In this document: in pieces, positions 25,701-32,477 of the stretch
How the letters are laid out: every line of letters starts with the position of its first letter
Numbering within the stretch: position 1 is the stretch's first letter
Origin: Akkermansiaceae bacterium
Lineage (GTDB): Bacteria; Verrucomicrobiota; Verrucomicrobiia; Verrucomicrobiales; Akkermansiaceae
Assembly (NCBI GenBank): GCA_903888515.1
Contig: CAISTY010000295.1
Span: 1-39,165, forward strand
Length of the DNA: 39,165 nucleotides
Reading direction: 5' to 3'
Position numbers and translations under genes: made by a program
The notes under the pieces: generated by a model
Database searches by the model: none
Seen by the model: only the letters and a program-made list of their open reading frames with translations
What the model was told of the DNA's origin: nothing

Positions 25701-25968
25701 CTCAAAGATCGAAGGTGTGGGAGCCACGCAGCCTGTGAATAGAGGACTTTGGGCCACGGTGCGGGTGGTGCTCGACGGGCCGCGCGCTACCCTGTTCCTC
25801 AACGGGGTGCAGGTCGGGGAAAGCACCCGCATGACGCTGCGTCCTGATAGTGTCGCGGCCACCCGATGTTACCTCGGGCGCGATCTCAAGGGCGGATTGT
25901 TCGGCGGCATGATAGGCAGGTTCACCGTCCATTCGGTGGCGCTAACGGACCGCTCACCCGCAAAATGA
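22786..25968 (+). CDS. Exported gluzincin-type metallopeptidase with LamG and left-handed beta-helix domains
   Basis: The ATG at 22786 gives 1060 residues with a signal peptide ending near CLALT. The order is: LamG-like domain (about 105-265); peptidase domain with HELVH at 378-382 and Glu397 in FWEAHANF as the third ligand; a beta-rich domain; hexapeptide beta-helix repeats (about 690-790) with units such as AQVDATAYVGPKALVIGNSKV; and a second LamG-like domain at the C-terminus. The HELVHGWQGM stretch reminds me of the Svx/AvrXca group of secreted plant-wall peptidases, which is a recollection to be tested. It lies between GH51 and GH127 genes in one operon, with a 4-base ATGA overlap to the next gene. 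That context implies joint action on arabinosylated glycoproteins. Confidence 0.83.
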   Translation: MNTQRKSAHAAAVWLIGQCLMAGTCLALTKEVSLVTKQPIGELAVAGRLSIDLHAEFMVSRTYEKDTVMNWYNCGYSGGGKGTHVGGNFGDFGFQVPYKERDEKYPHAVTAGQVRAVRFDGNDFMKGNFSAESKVVGTNDMALEVWLRDESPAKGECVLGWQSQDGQETSAPLVYPNGFTGSDKWRHLVVNCMSGKEHWYLDGVKVSSGKRLMTIKDGHIMVLGGASADKPSFKGDLAAVRLHDAAMTDEEIACNFKGGVMLGTEMHNWWRTEPDKWWAKESEHFRHCVDKEEMAKWSEQQLKDFNDRVPRMFNMAELIYHTYSERQAMRSSVVSVQAQERGDGIRYKIPIQPASGSWMGWDGHFGWALQGAGHINPHELVHGWQGMTGGMSGSFWEAHANFPQTYNGIYQTDPPGCISRVCMYFPAHGRNYYHDRLMFEHLAQTPEYGPMAVSKLWYDGPTAAEKNEYPWISFDRVFPNARLPLADEYMRMLMRNVTWDYITYAEAKDGKGNTPFGNDHVISTVNRYQQDAQRSHSDIQRYSRITLEKIPHEPEFWRVPKEMAPQQLGWNICPMTVKPGKVSAMLAGYVDPLHGSEWRAAFVGVDTDNKPVYGGIAKSGQLLQFDVGPSIKELNLVVCATPAKLINIKMVGDFRSFEQEPFPYKVKLAGCEPLNVMIPDKPPTHGVKHANGGGLVDSRAQVDATAYVGPKALVIGNSKVLGNACILDYAVVQDSTVRDRAVVSGFAHVSRDSVIQDDAKVRDYARVTHATIKDKAKVLEHAEQREKTCSGNAVLKGGAVSTGTVSGTSMIDGSYSKGNEVTKGKWFTWSWGNGKNEGEVDEEFGGLYADYDFSASEHPWMARDAFGATWGYLVNSPAFAVVSDSERPKSSLPNAGAGKNAGNKALVLNGKNQFVELPKDVADMGTCTYTAEFKWDGVREATRVFEFANPNGDAVWLSPSEKGRLVFGIRKGSKIEGVGATQPVNRGLWATVRVVLDGPRATLFLNGVQVGESTRMTLRPDSVAATRCYLGRDLKGGLFGGMIGRFTVHSVALTDRSPAK

Positions 25969-28463
25969 TATCCCGCAACATCCTCATGATTTTTTCCAAC
26001 ATGAATATATTGGTTCGCATTGCTCTCGCCGCAGTCACCCTGACGCCCGGTATCCTGCCGGTTTTTGCAGACACGCTTGCAGTCGTGGAAAGGCCCTTGA
26101 CCACAGGTGCCAACCCCTACTATCCCGGCAACAAGGAGCCGCTGCTGCCCACCCCGTATATCCGCCTGCCGCTCTGCGCCGTGAAACCGCAGGGCTGGCT
26201 GCTCAAACAACTGCAACTCCAGTCCCAGGGGTTCCATGGACATCTCGGCGAAATCAGCAGCTTCATCAACAAACACGGCAACGCCTGGCTCGATCCGGCC
26301 GGCAAGGGCGCCAACTTCTGGGAGGAAGTGCCGTATTGGCTGCGCGGTTACGCCGCTGCGGCATTCCTCCTCGACGACCCGAAACTGGTGGCCGAGGCCA
26401 GGAGCTGGCTCGAACCGTCGATCACCGGCCAGCGATCTAACGGATACTTCGGCACCGAGGAGATTTCCGGTCTCAATGGCCGGGAGCCGGACCTCATGCC
26501 GCAAATGAACATGATGTATGCCTTCCGTTTCTACTACGATTATAGTGGAGACAAGCGCGTGCTCGACTTGCTGACGAAATACTTCCATTACGAGCTGACG
26601 CTGGACGACCGGAAGTTCTTCAGCGGCGGCTGGGGTGTGTCGCGCAACAGCGACAACATGGACATGGTGTACTGGCTCTACAACCGCACCGGCGATCCGA
26701 AATTGCTGGAACTCGGCGAGAAGCTCATGCGCACCGGCCAGAAGTGGATGGACCGGATCGGCGGCGGCCACAACGTGCAAACCAGCCAGGGATTTCGCAA
26801 ACCGGCCATCTTCTATCAGCAGAACAAGGATCCGAAATACCTCGAAATCACGGATTCCAACTGGACCGCGCTTTACGACCAGTATGGCCAGGTTCCAGGC
26901 GGCATGTTCGGCGGCGATGAATTCGCGCGCCCGGGTTATGGCGATCCGAAACAGGCGATCGAAACCTGCGGCGCCGTCGAGATGATGTTCTCGGAACAGA
27001 TGCTGTTCCGCATCACCGGCGACCTGAAATGGATGGACCGCTGCGAAGACATCGCCTTCAACACCTTCCCGGCCACCATGACCGCCGACTACAAGGCGCT
27101 GCGCTACCTCACCAGCCCCAACCAGTGCAACTCGGATGCGCGCAGCAAGGCACCGTCGCTCGCCAATGACGGCGAGATGCAGGTCATGGACCCGCGCAAC
27201 CACCGGTGCTGCCAGCACAACGTCGGCGTGGGTTGGCCGCATTTCATCGAAAGCCTCTATCAAGCCACGCCCGACCGCGGGCTGGCCGCCGTGATGTACG
27301 CGCCGTGCACGGTGACCGCACAGGTGGGCGACGGCACCCGGGTGACCATCGAGGAAGTGACGAAGTACCCGTTCGAGGAAAGCATCCAGCTCAACCTCAA
27401 AATGGCGAAGGGCGTCTTGTTCCCGCTCTATCTGCGCATCCCGGCGTGGTGCGACACGCCATCTATCAAAATCAACGGCAAGCCGGCATCGCTCGCCGCC
27501 AAGGGCGGACAACTCATCTGTGTCCGCCGCACCTGGCAGAATGGCGACAAGCTCACGCTCGACCTGCCGATGCCTGTCAAGCTGACCCGCTGGGCCAAGA
27601 ACAAGGACAGCGTTTCGGTCAGCCGCGGTCCCCTGACATACTCTATCAAGATCGGCGAGAAATACGTACAACACGGCAACAAGGATCCGAAAGCCCCGTG
27701 GCCGGCCTGGCAGATTCTTCCCGCGTCACCCTGGAATTACGGGCTGGTGGTGGATGCGGCGCACCCGGAAAAAACCATCACGGTGGTGAAAAAATCCTGG
27801 CCGTCCGACGACCAGCCGTTTGCGCTGGATGCCGCGCCGCTCGAGTTGAAAGCCAGCGCCCGCCTGATCCCCAACTGGGGGGAAAACTACTGGGGCACGG
27901 TGGATCGCCTCCAGCCGTCGCCGGTCAAGGTGGACACCAAGACCGAGACGGTGACGATGATCCCGATGGGCGCGGCCCGGCTGCGCATGTCGGCGCTGCC
28001 GGTCATCGGCGATGGCCCGGACGCGCGCCCGTGGCCGAAATATCAGGAACCGGTTTCATCATGGTCCGAGGATGCCGGCATTCTGAAGACCATTACCGAT
28101 CCCAGTGACCCGCGGAGTTCGAGGGGGGATGGCAAGTGTTTCCTGATGTATGGCTCAACCCTCGGTGGCAGCAAACAATGGATCATCATGCCTTTCGATC
28201 AAAAACGCACCATCTCGAAAAGCCGCACCTATTGGATGGACGAGCAGTATCCTCACGGCGGAGTGCGCGTGCCGGCATCCATCGCCCTGTTCTACAAAAG
28301 CGGCGACTCATGGAAACCCATGACCCACCCTAAAGGCTACGGCTGCGAAATGGATAAATATAACGAGGCAACCTTTGACCCGGTCACCACCACCGCCGTC
28401 AAAATGGAAATGCAGTTCCAGCCAACCCGCTGCGGCGGCCTCATGCGCTGGCGCATCGAATAA
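25965..28463 (+). CDS. Exported GH127-type (DUF1680) beta-L-arabinofuranosidase
   Basis: The ATG at 25965 overlaps the TGA of the peptidase gene (ATGA), so translation is probably coupled; in-frame ATGs at 25986 and 26001 are alternatives that still leave a signal peptide ending in VFADT. The (alpha/alpha)6-barrel region carries the GH127 zinc/nucleophile signature: Glu333-x-Cys335 in IETCGAVE and Cys415-Cys416 in HRCCQHN, spaced as in bifidobacterial HypBA1, whose second cysteine set includes the nucleophile. HypBA1 cleaves beta-L-arabinofuranose linked to hydroxyproline glycans. The C-terminal ~150 residues look like a beta-sandwich (F5/8-type-like) domain. It is the last gene of the GH51-peptidase-GH127 operon. 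Confidence 0.88.
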   Translation: MISRNILMIFSNMNILVRIALAAVTLTPGILPVFADTLAVVERPLTTGANPYYPGNKEPLLPTPYIRLPLCAVKPQGWLLKQLQLQSQGFHGHLGEISSFINKHGNAWLDPAGKGANFWEEVPYWLRGYAAAAFLLDDPKLVAEARSWLEPSITGQRSNGYFGTEEISGLNGREPDLMPQMNMMYAFRFYYDYSGDKRVLDLLTKYFHYELTLDDRKFFSGGWGVSRNSDNMDMVYWLYNRTGDPKLLELGEKLMRTGQKWMDRIGGGHNVQTSQGFRKPAIFYQQNKDPKYLEITDSNWTALYDQYGQVPGGMFGGDEFARPGYGDPKQAIETCGAVEMMFSEQMLFRITGDLKWMDRCEDIAFNTFPATMTADYKALRYLTSPNQCNSDARSKAPSLANDGEMQVMDPRNHRCCQHNVGVGWPHFIESLYQATPDRGLAAVMYAPCTVTAQVGDGTRVTIEEVTKYPFEESIQLNLKMAKGVLFPLYLRIPAWCDTPSIKINGKPASLAAKGGQLICVRRTWQNGDKLTLDLPMPVKLTRWAKNKDSVSVSRGPLTYSIKIGEKYVQHGNKDPKAPWPAWQILPASPWNYGLVVDAAHPEKTITVVKKSWPSDDQPFALDAAPLELKASARLIPNWGENYWGTVDRLQPSPVKVDTKTETVTMIPMGAARLRMSALPVIGDGPDARPWPKYQEPVSSWSEDAGILKTITDPSDPRSSRGDGKCFLMYGSTLGGSKQWIIMPFDQKRTISKSRTYWMDEQYPHGGVRVPASIALFYKSGDSWKPMTHPKGYGCEMDKYNEATFDPVTTTAVKMEMQFQPTRCGGLMRWRIE

Positions 28464-28606
28464 GCCGGAAAGAGTAAAAACCAGAAAATTGGCCGATGTG
28501 ACGCACGACTATACAATTAGCCATGACCTCTCATTCCGGCCCATCTGTCCCGCCACAGCCCATTCCGCGTCAAGCGACCGAAGCGGCATCTTTTCCTCGA
28601 AGGGGT

Positions 28607-28912
28607 TCATGATGCTGGATAGATGACGATGCCCACCCGATCAATGTGCTCCAGAAGCGGGCGGTATTGGATGTGAGCCAGTGGTTGGACTTCAAAGCGG
28701 TAAGGCAGCGGCAGTTCGTCCAACTCGGACGCGATTGCCTCGGCGCGGAGCGGCTCAACATCGCCCGCAACCACCAAGTCCACATCAGAGCGGTCACTGT
28801 GGGTGCCTTTCGCGCGTGAGCCGAAGAGTGTGGCGCTCTTCACCTCGGGGTGGTGCCGGAACACGGCCCGCACCAAATCCAGCTCCGCAGGCTTGAGGGG
28901 CGGCTTTCTCAT
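28607..28912 (-). CDS. mntA: MntA-type nucleotidyltransferase antitoxin
   Basis: The 101-residue protein has the minimal nucleotidyltransferase motif GSRAKGTHSDRSDVDL, which fits the GSX10DXD pattern of MntA antitoxins. Known MntA proteins add AMP to a tyrosine of the HEPN toxin HepT and so silence it. The start codon overlaps the stop of the hepT reading frame by 4 bases (ATGA), the standard toxin-first arrangement. The gene itself appears intact, while its partner carries a stop codon. It runs convergent to the GH127 gene; the gap 28464-28606 between them holds nothing I can support. Confidence 0.9.
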   Translation of the reverse strand: MRKPPLKPAELDLVRAVFRHHPEVKSATLFGSRAKGTHSDRSDVDLVVAGDVEPLRAEAIASELDELPLPYRFEVQPLAHIQYRPLLEHIDRVGIVIYPAS

Positions 28913-29328
28913 TTCATCACCTCCCCCTGCATGAAGTCGTGAAGATGTTCGATACCAGCGAGATAACGCGTGTGGATAGCTTCCACGGCTTTCTCAAACA
29001 CCACCGGGCTGTAGGTGTGAGCAAGAAGATTGCGGTGATCGAGCATGTCGATCCAGACCTGTCCGTCGTCGAGGATCTTGGCCGCATAAGCATCCTTCAA
29101 TACCTGCCGCGGCGTGACCGTGGCAAACACGAAGCCACCTTCTTCAAGGTAGTCCTTCATGGTTTTCCAAGCGAGTTCGAAGCAATATTCGAATCGCTGA
29201 ATGACGCCTTCCTTTTCCTAGGGATTGAGAGCCTCGGGTCCATTCTCCATCGCGTCGCGTAGCAAAACGAAAGCTCGGTCGAAGTTTTGGAATCGTTGTT
29301 TCCAGCAGATGTCGGGATTTGGATTCAT
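28909..29328 (-). pseudogene. hepT: HepT-type HEPN toxin interrupted by an in-frame amber codon
   Basis: From the ATG at 29328 the frame reads 36 residues of a typical HepT N-terminus (WKQRFQNFDRAFVLLRDAM), meets TAG at 29220-29218 (codon 37), then continues without frameshift as EKEGVIQRFEYCFELAWKTM and on to a normal end. The toxin motif RX4HXY is present in DHRNLLAHTY, with Arg99, His104 and Tyr106, the tyrosine being the expected AMPylation target. Relatives usually have Leu or Gln before EKEGVIQ; one base (TTG or CAG to TAG) explains the stop. A shorter product could start at the internal ATG at 29160 but would lack the first helices. HepT is a ribonuclease or tRNA-attacking toxin. A sequencing error or amber readthrough remains possible. 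Confidence 0.85.
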
Positions 29329-29417
29329 GGTGTGAAGTTGATACTCTTTAGGTTCGCTCGTATGGCCGCTTCCAGTTTGGCCGATTCCACGAACTGGCTT
29401 TCAAGCTCCGCGACGAG
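29325..29417 (-). pseudogene. C-terminal remnant resembling a type I methylase (HsdM / N6 DNA methylase)
   Basis: About 30 residues ending at the TGA that overlaps the hepT ATG (ATGA) read LVAELESQFVESAKLEAAIR and on to a short tail. Endings like ESAKLEAAIRANL are familiar from HsdM proteins of type I restriction systems. Upstream the frame continues without a stop for a while, but the sequence is Pro/Ser-rich and not methylase-like, and the adjacent frames hold stops, so only the tail is supported. The 4-base overlap suggests that hepT and mntA were once the next genes of that operon. Nothing else can be supported between here and the hairpin at 29664. Confidence 0.45.
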
Positions 29418-29663
29418 GCAGCGCACGACGCAGGACGAGGTGGGCGGACGACTGGTCTTTGGCAGAATCTTTGCGTTTGGCGGGCATGGGGGATGTGGAA
29501 ACCGGGATGCTGGTGTTGGTTTCGCGGATTTCCAGCCGCATTCCAGCCTAACGGCACCGGAGAGGGAAGCCGGATCTTGCCGGACTGGCGGATTTCTTTA
29601 CCGGGCCGTACTTGTCGGGAGCTCATCTTGACAAGCCCCGCCACGGTGAAACCCCTTGTTAAC

Positions 29664-29699
29664 AGAAAAGGCTCAGGCAGGAATGCCTGAGCCTTTTCT
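29664..29699. terminator. Bidirectional intrinsic terminator, perfect 16-bp stem
   Basis: AGAAAAGGCTCAGGCA (29664-29679), a GGAA loop and its exact reverse complement (29684-29699) form a strong hairpin flanked by A/T runs on both sides. It starts 18 bases past the stop of the PEP-CTERM gene on the minus strand, so it is its terminator. It may also stop plus-strand transcription. Confidence 0.85.
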
Positions 29700-29717
29700 C
29701 CGGGATTGACTGGTAGC

Positions 29718-30335
29718 TTACGCCTTTTTCGACATCCGGCGTCCTACACCGACTCCGGCAAGCCCGAGGCCAAGAAGCACGATTGAGGCACCACCGTCAG
29801 GCACTCCTGTGATGCCCTTTGGCGGCCCGCTGCCAAACAATTGAAAGTTGGAAAACCCGCCGCCGCCCCCGGATAGTCTCTCGTATGACCACGTGCCGCT
29901 GGTCTTGCCCTGCTCGACCAAGAACATGAACTGATCCGGATTGGCACCACCATTGCCGACGTGCCAACCGAGTACAGCATTGCCGTACGTCGTCCAAAAC
30001 GATGAAGCAATCGACCAAGTACCAGCAACATTAGTTGCATCCCATGCCCCTGATGTAAATGTAATTGCAAGCAAATCATGGCTCAATGAACTGGGACCGC
30101 CATTGTCGAGGTGTCCCCTCTTGGTCCATGTGCCACCAAAAGCTGCATCAACCACCGCTGCTTTCAGATTGGACTCAACCGCCGTAGCGCCGGCAGTGGC
30201 GGAAGTCAGGGAACCCGTACGAAAGTCATTTGCAGGATTCGGGAGTGTGATGGTAAGCGCATTGGCGTCGTTCATCGCCACTGCACCAGATGCACAGAGA
30301 CAGGCGAGCCAAGTTTTGAGGTTTCGAATTTTCAT
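29718..30335 (-). CDS. PEP-CTERM sorting domain protein (VPDGG type)
   Basis: The 205-residue exported protein has an N-terminal signal peptide (cleaved near ANA) and a C-terminal sorting signal: VPDGGAS at about residue 178, a hydrophobic stretch, and an arginine-rich end (GRRMSKKA). Such tails are processed by exosortase and tie surface proteins to exopolysaccharide or the cell envelope. The middle is beta-rich, rich in Gly, Ser, Thr and Trp, and lacks a recognisable catalytic domain. No exosortase gene is in the window. Just upstream are a possible sigma-54 promoter (30350-30365) and a dyad (30381-30403). A strong terminator follows. It is flanked by a decayed toxin locus and a tRNA gene. 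Confidence 0.9.
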   Translation of the reverse strand: MKIRNLKTWLACLCASGAVAMNDANALTITLPNPANDFRTGSLTSATAGATAVESNLKAAVVDAAFGGTWTKRGHLDNGGPSSLSHDLLAITFTSGAWDATNVAGTWSIASSFWTTYGNAVLGWHVGNGGANPDQFMFLVEQGKTSGTWSYERLSGGGGGFSNFQLFGSGPPKGITGVPDGGASIVLLGLGLAGVGVGRRMSKKA

Positions 30336-30349
30336 TTCAGTGAACCATA

Positions 30350-30365
30350 AGCCATTTTCGTGCCA
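30350..30365 (-). promoter_or_regulatory. Possible sigma-54 (-24/-12) promoter for the PEP-CTERM gene
   Basis: On the minus strand TGGCACGAAAATGGCT differs from the sigma-54 consensus (TGGCAC, 5 bases, TTGCW) at one position and keeps GG-N10-GC exactly. PEP-CTERM genes in other bacteria are known to be controlled by sigma-54 with the PrsK/PrsR pair. The weakness is geometry: the predicted start point is only about 4 bases before the ATG, leaving an almost leaderless message. Confidence 0.35.
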
Positions 30366-30380
30366 ATCTTCCCGAGAATA

Positions 30381-30403
30381 GTCAGATGGCTCTTTGATCT
30401 GAC
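30381..30403. promoter_or_regulatory. 7-9-7 inverted repeat upstream of the PEP-CTERM gene
   Basis: GTCAGAT (30381-30387) and ATCTGAC (30397-30403) are perfect inverted arms around 9 bases, with a TTGACA hexamer directly next to it on the minus strand (30409-30404). This looks like a dimeric regulator site about 46-68 bases before the ATG. The regulator is unknown. Confidence 0.4.
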
Positions 30404-30568
30404 TGTCAAGCCATAGTGAATGAGCGAGTTGAATATCCTCTGGTCATCTGGGTAATTTGCTATCAAATAGTTCGCATGGTGAATCCTCATGCAAACTGTA
30501 AAAAAATCCGACATCCTTCCTTACACAAAACCAATAGTGCGACATGCAAATCCCTTATAAAATAAGGT

Positions 30569-30652
30569 GCCGCCGGGGGGACTCGAACCCCCACGAAGGT
30601 TGCCCTTCAACGGATTTTAAGTCCGTGGCGTCTACCATTCCGCCACGGCGGC
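30569..30652 (-). tRNA. tRNA-Leu (anticodon TAA)
   Basis: The 84-base class II tRNA has a GCCGCCG/CGGCGGC acceptor stem, a T arm with GTTCGAGTCC, a long variable arm, and the anticodon loop CTTAAAA in a perfect stem, giving anticodon TAA, which reads TTA and TTG leucine codons. The discriminator base is A, and the 3' CCA is not fully encoded (ACC then T). Confidence 0.95.
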
Positions 30653-30734
30653 TTTGCCCGGCATTTTTGCCAGATGACGGGGCAAGTAAAACGAAATCCC
30701 CCACCCGTCCAGCCCGGATTTTTTGCAATACCGT

Positions 30735-30801
30735 GAAAAAAAATGAAAAAATGAAAAAAAATGAAAAAAACATTGACGACTTACGCGATCGCGTGTATTT
30801 T
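30735..30801 (+). promoter_or_regulatory. Sigma-70 promoter with phased A-tracts (UP-element-like)
   Basis: TTGACG at 30773-30778 and TATTTT at 30796-30801 are separated by exactly 17 bases. Directly upstream, 30735-30770 holds four A-runs of 6-8 bases, each ended by TG or CA, at roughly 8-11 base spacing. Such runs bend DNA and can bind the RNA polymerase alpha subunit. The promoter points at the small membrane protein and the PfkB-like kinase. Expected transcript start is near 30808. Confidence 0.6.
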
Positions 30802-30910
30802 GACGTCTGTGATTATGTCAAACCTACTTGCCTCAACCCAATTCAGCAGAAACAAAAAGGTCCGCAATCACGGATTTGTCCGTGTTAAGCACTATCTGAG
30901 GCTCACTTTC

Positions 30911-31189
30911 ATGAGTGGTCCCAAGGTGCTGTTCACCTCGCAGATCAACTGGAAATGCGCGATCATCATGACGATGATGTGCCTGCCTTCCCTGCTTTTT
31001 TGTTCGATTCTAACGCTGCCCGAGATCATTTTCCAATTTCCCCATCAGCATGCCTACTTCTACTTCGGCAAGGTTCTCAACGAGGATCCTACGCGGTGGA
31101 TCGTGCTGTTCCTCGCCGGGATTTGCACGATCATGTCTCTGGCCGTTCCAGCGACCATGTCCGAAGGGAAAAATCCGATCCGGTATTGA
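30911..31189 (+). CDS. Small two-span membrane protein of unknown function
   Basis: The 92-residue protein has two hydrophobic segments (about 13-39 and 62-81) and short charged ends. I do not recognise the family. The start at 30911 is preceded by GAGG at a plausible distance and lies about 100 bases after the predicted transcript start. In-frame ATGs at 30761 and 30818 are less likely because the first lies inside the promoter and the second almost at the transcript start. The kinase gene begins shortly after its stop on the same strand, so the two may share a transcript. Confidence 0.55.
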   Translation: MSGPKVLFTSQINWKCAIIMTMMCLPSLLFCSILTLPEIIFQFPHQHAYFYFGKVLNEDPTRWIVLFLAGICTIMSLAVPATMSEGKNPIRY

Positions 31190-31265
31190 TGGTTTTGCTT
31201 GAATGTCGAAGGGTTTGATACTGCATTCGCATGCGCTGCCAGCGAGCAAACAAAGCCTGACAATC

Positions 31266-32435
31266 ATGCCATCCTCCTTGACCACGCCGATCACGATCCA
31301 TCACGACATCGCCGCGCTCACCGCTGTCATCGCGGATTTCAAAGCCAGGGTCGCTTCCGCAGTGCCGCCACGGCCCTCCGGCATCTGTGGCTTCGATGGC
31401 TTCATCGATACCTTCGTGCGCTTGCAAGCACCCGCCTCAATGGCCGAGTTCGGCCCTAAGGTCGCCGCCGCCGCCGGTATCGCCGCCTCCTATCCGGCGC
31501 GGCATCTGGGCGACAAATTCGGCGGCAACGGCCCGCTCTTCGCCGCCGCCATGCACGACATCCACGGCGGCGCGATCGACGTCACCTACATCGGCGCAAT
31601 GGGCCGCGGCGAAGTCCTGCCGATCTATCAGGATGCGCTGGGCGGAAAAATGAAACACCTTTTCACCCTGGCGGCCCCCGCGCACAGCACCTGTCTGGAG
31701 TTCACCGACGGCAAGGTGATGCTGTGCGATATGGCCGCCTGCGCGGACGTCACCTGGGAGCGCCTGCTGGAATGTGTCGGCCAGACCGCGCTCGACGCGG
31801 AACTGCAATCCGCACGTTTCATCAGTGCGGTCAACTGGGGCAAACTGCCCCATGCCGGCAAGATCTGGAGCAATCTGGCAGACCGTCTGGCCGCCCTCGG
31901 CGTGCCCGCCAAGGAAGTCATCTTTTTCATGGACCTCGCCGAGTTCGAGACCCGTCCGCTCGCCGACCGCGAGGATTTGCTTGCCCGCATGGGACCGCTC
32001 ACCCGCCAGTGCCAGACCTTGCTGAGTTTCAACTTGAAGGAAGCCTGGCAAATGGGCGAGGTCTTCGGTGGCTCCTATCATGGACGCATGGATGCCGAGG
32101 CCGTGGCCGAACTTGCCGCCTTCCTGCGGGCCCGCATCGATGTGGATCGCGTGATCATTCACCCGAACAACGGGGCCGCCTGCGCCAGTGCCGCCAGCAC
32201 GGTTTATGTGCCGGGACCGTATTGCCGTGAGCCGCTCATTTCCACGGGGGCGGGCGACAATTTCGGCGCCGGATGCCTCGCCGCCGCCCTGCGGGGCTTC
32301 GACGACACGAGTCTTCTGCTGGCAGGCAATTGCGCCAGCGGTCATTTCGTCCGCTCCGGTCGGTCCGCTTCCTTTGCCGACATGGCACGTTTGTTAGATG
32401 CTTGGTCCGTCGGCACACTCGGCGAACGTCTGTAG
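31266..32435 (+). CDS. PfkB-family carbohydrate kinase
   Basis: The ribokinase-like signature is clear near the C-terminus: STGAGDNFGAGCLAA with the catalytic Asp331, which activates the sugar hydroxyl for ATP-dependent phosphorylation. GFDGFIDTF near the N-terminus matches the start of the fold and the sugar-binding DxxID pattern. At about 389 residues it is longer than ribokinase. The substrate cannot be assigned; a sugar released by the surrounding glycosidases is a reasonable guess. The ATG at 31266 was chosen because the 21 extra residues from 31203 look unrelated to the family, but neither start has a good ribosome-binding site. It ends 42 bases from the convergent GH127/GH146 gene. Confidence 0.85.
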   Translation: MPSSLTTPITIHHDIAALTAVIADFKARVASAVPPRPSGICGFDGFIDTFVRLQAPASMAEFGPKVAAAAGIAASYPARHLGDKFGGNGPLFAAAMHDIHGGAIDVTYIGAMGRGEVLPIYQDALGGKMKHLFTLAAPAHSTCLEFTDGKVMLCDMAACADVTWERLLECVGQTALDAELQSARFISAVNWGKLPHAGKIWSNLADRLAALGVPAKEVIFFMDLAEFETRPLADREDLLARMGPLTRQCQTLLSFNLKEAWQMGEVFGGSYHGRMDAEAVAELAAFLRARIDVDRVIIHPNNGAACASAASTVYVPGPYCREPLISTGAGDNFGAGCLAAALRGFDDTSLLLAGNCASGHFVRSGRSASFADMARLLDAWSVGTLGERL

Positions 32436-32477
32436 CCCGGGCGGAAACATTTTCGCAGGTGCCGGGGAAGGGATCCT

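Noticed and set aside
25869..27674. 601-residue open frame on the minus strand
   Set aside because: It is antisense to the GH127-type gene, has no recognisable motif and shows the His/Val/Glu/Arg-rich composition of reverse-complement shadows. The same applies to long antisense frames at 21437-22777, 22882-24108, 8104-9168, 5133-5999, 1561-2403 and 37924-38955.
29348..29644. 98-codon minus-strand frame across the decayed region
   Set aside because: It is in a different frame from the methylase-like tail, is rich in Arg, Pro and Ser, and has no family resemblance.
30544..30888. Open frame of 114 codons on the plus strand
   Set aside because: It runs through the tRNA-Leu gene and the A-tract promoter, so it is not a protein gene.
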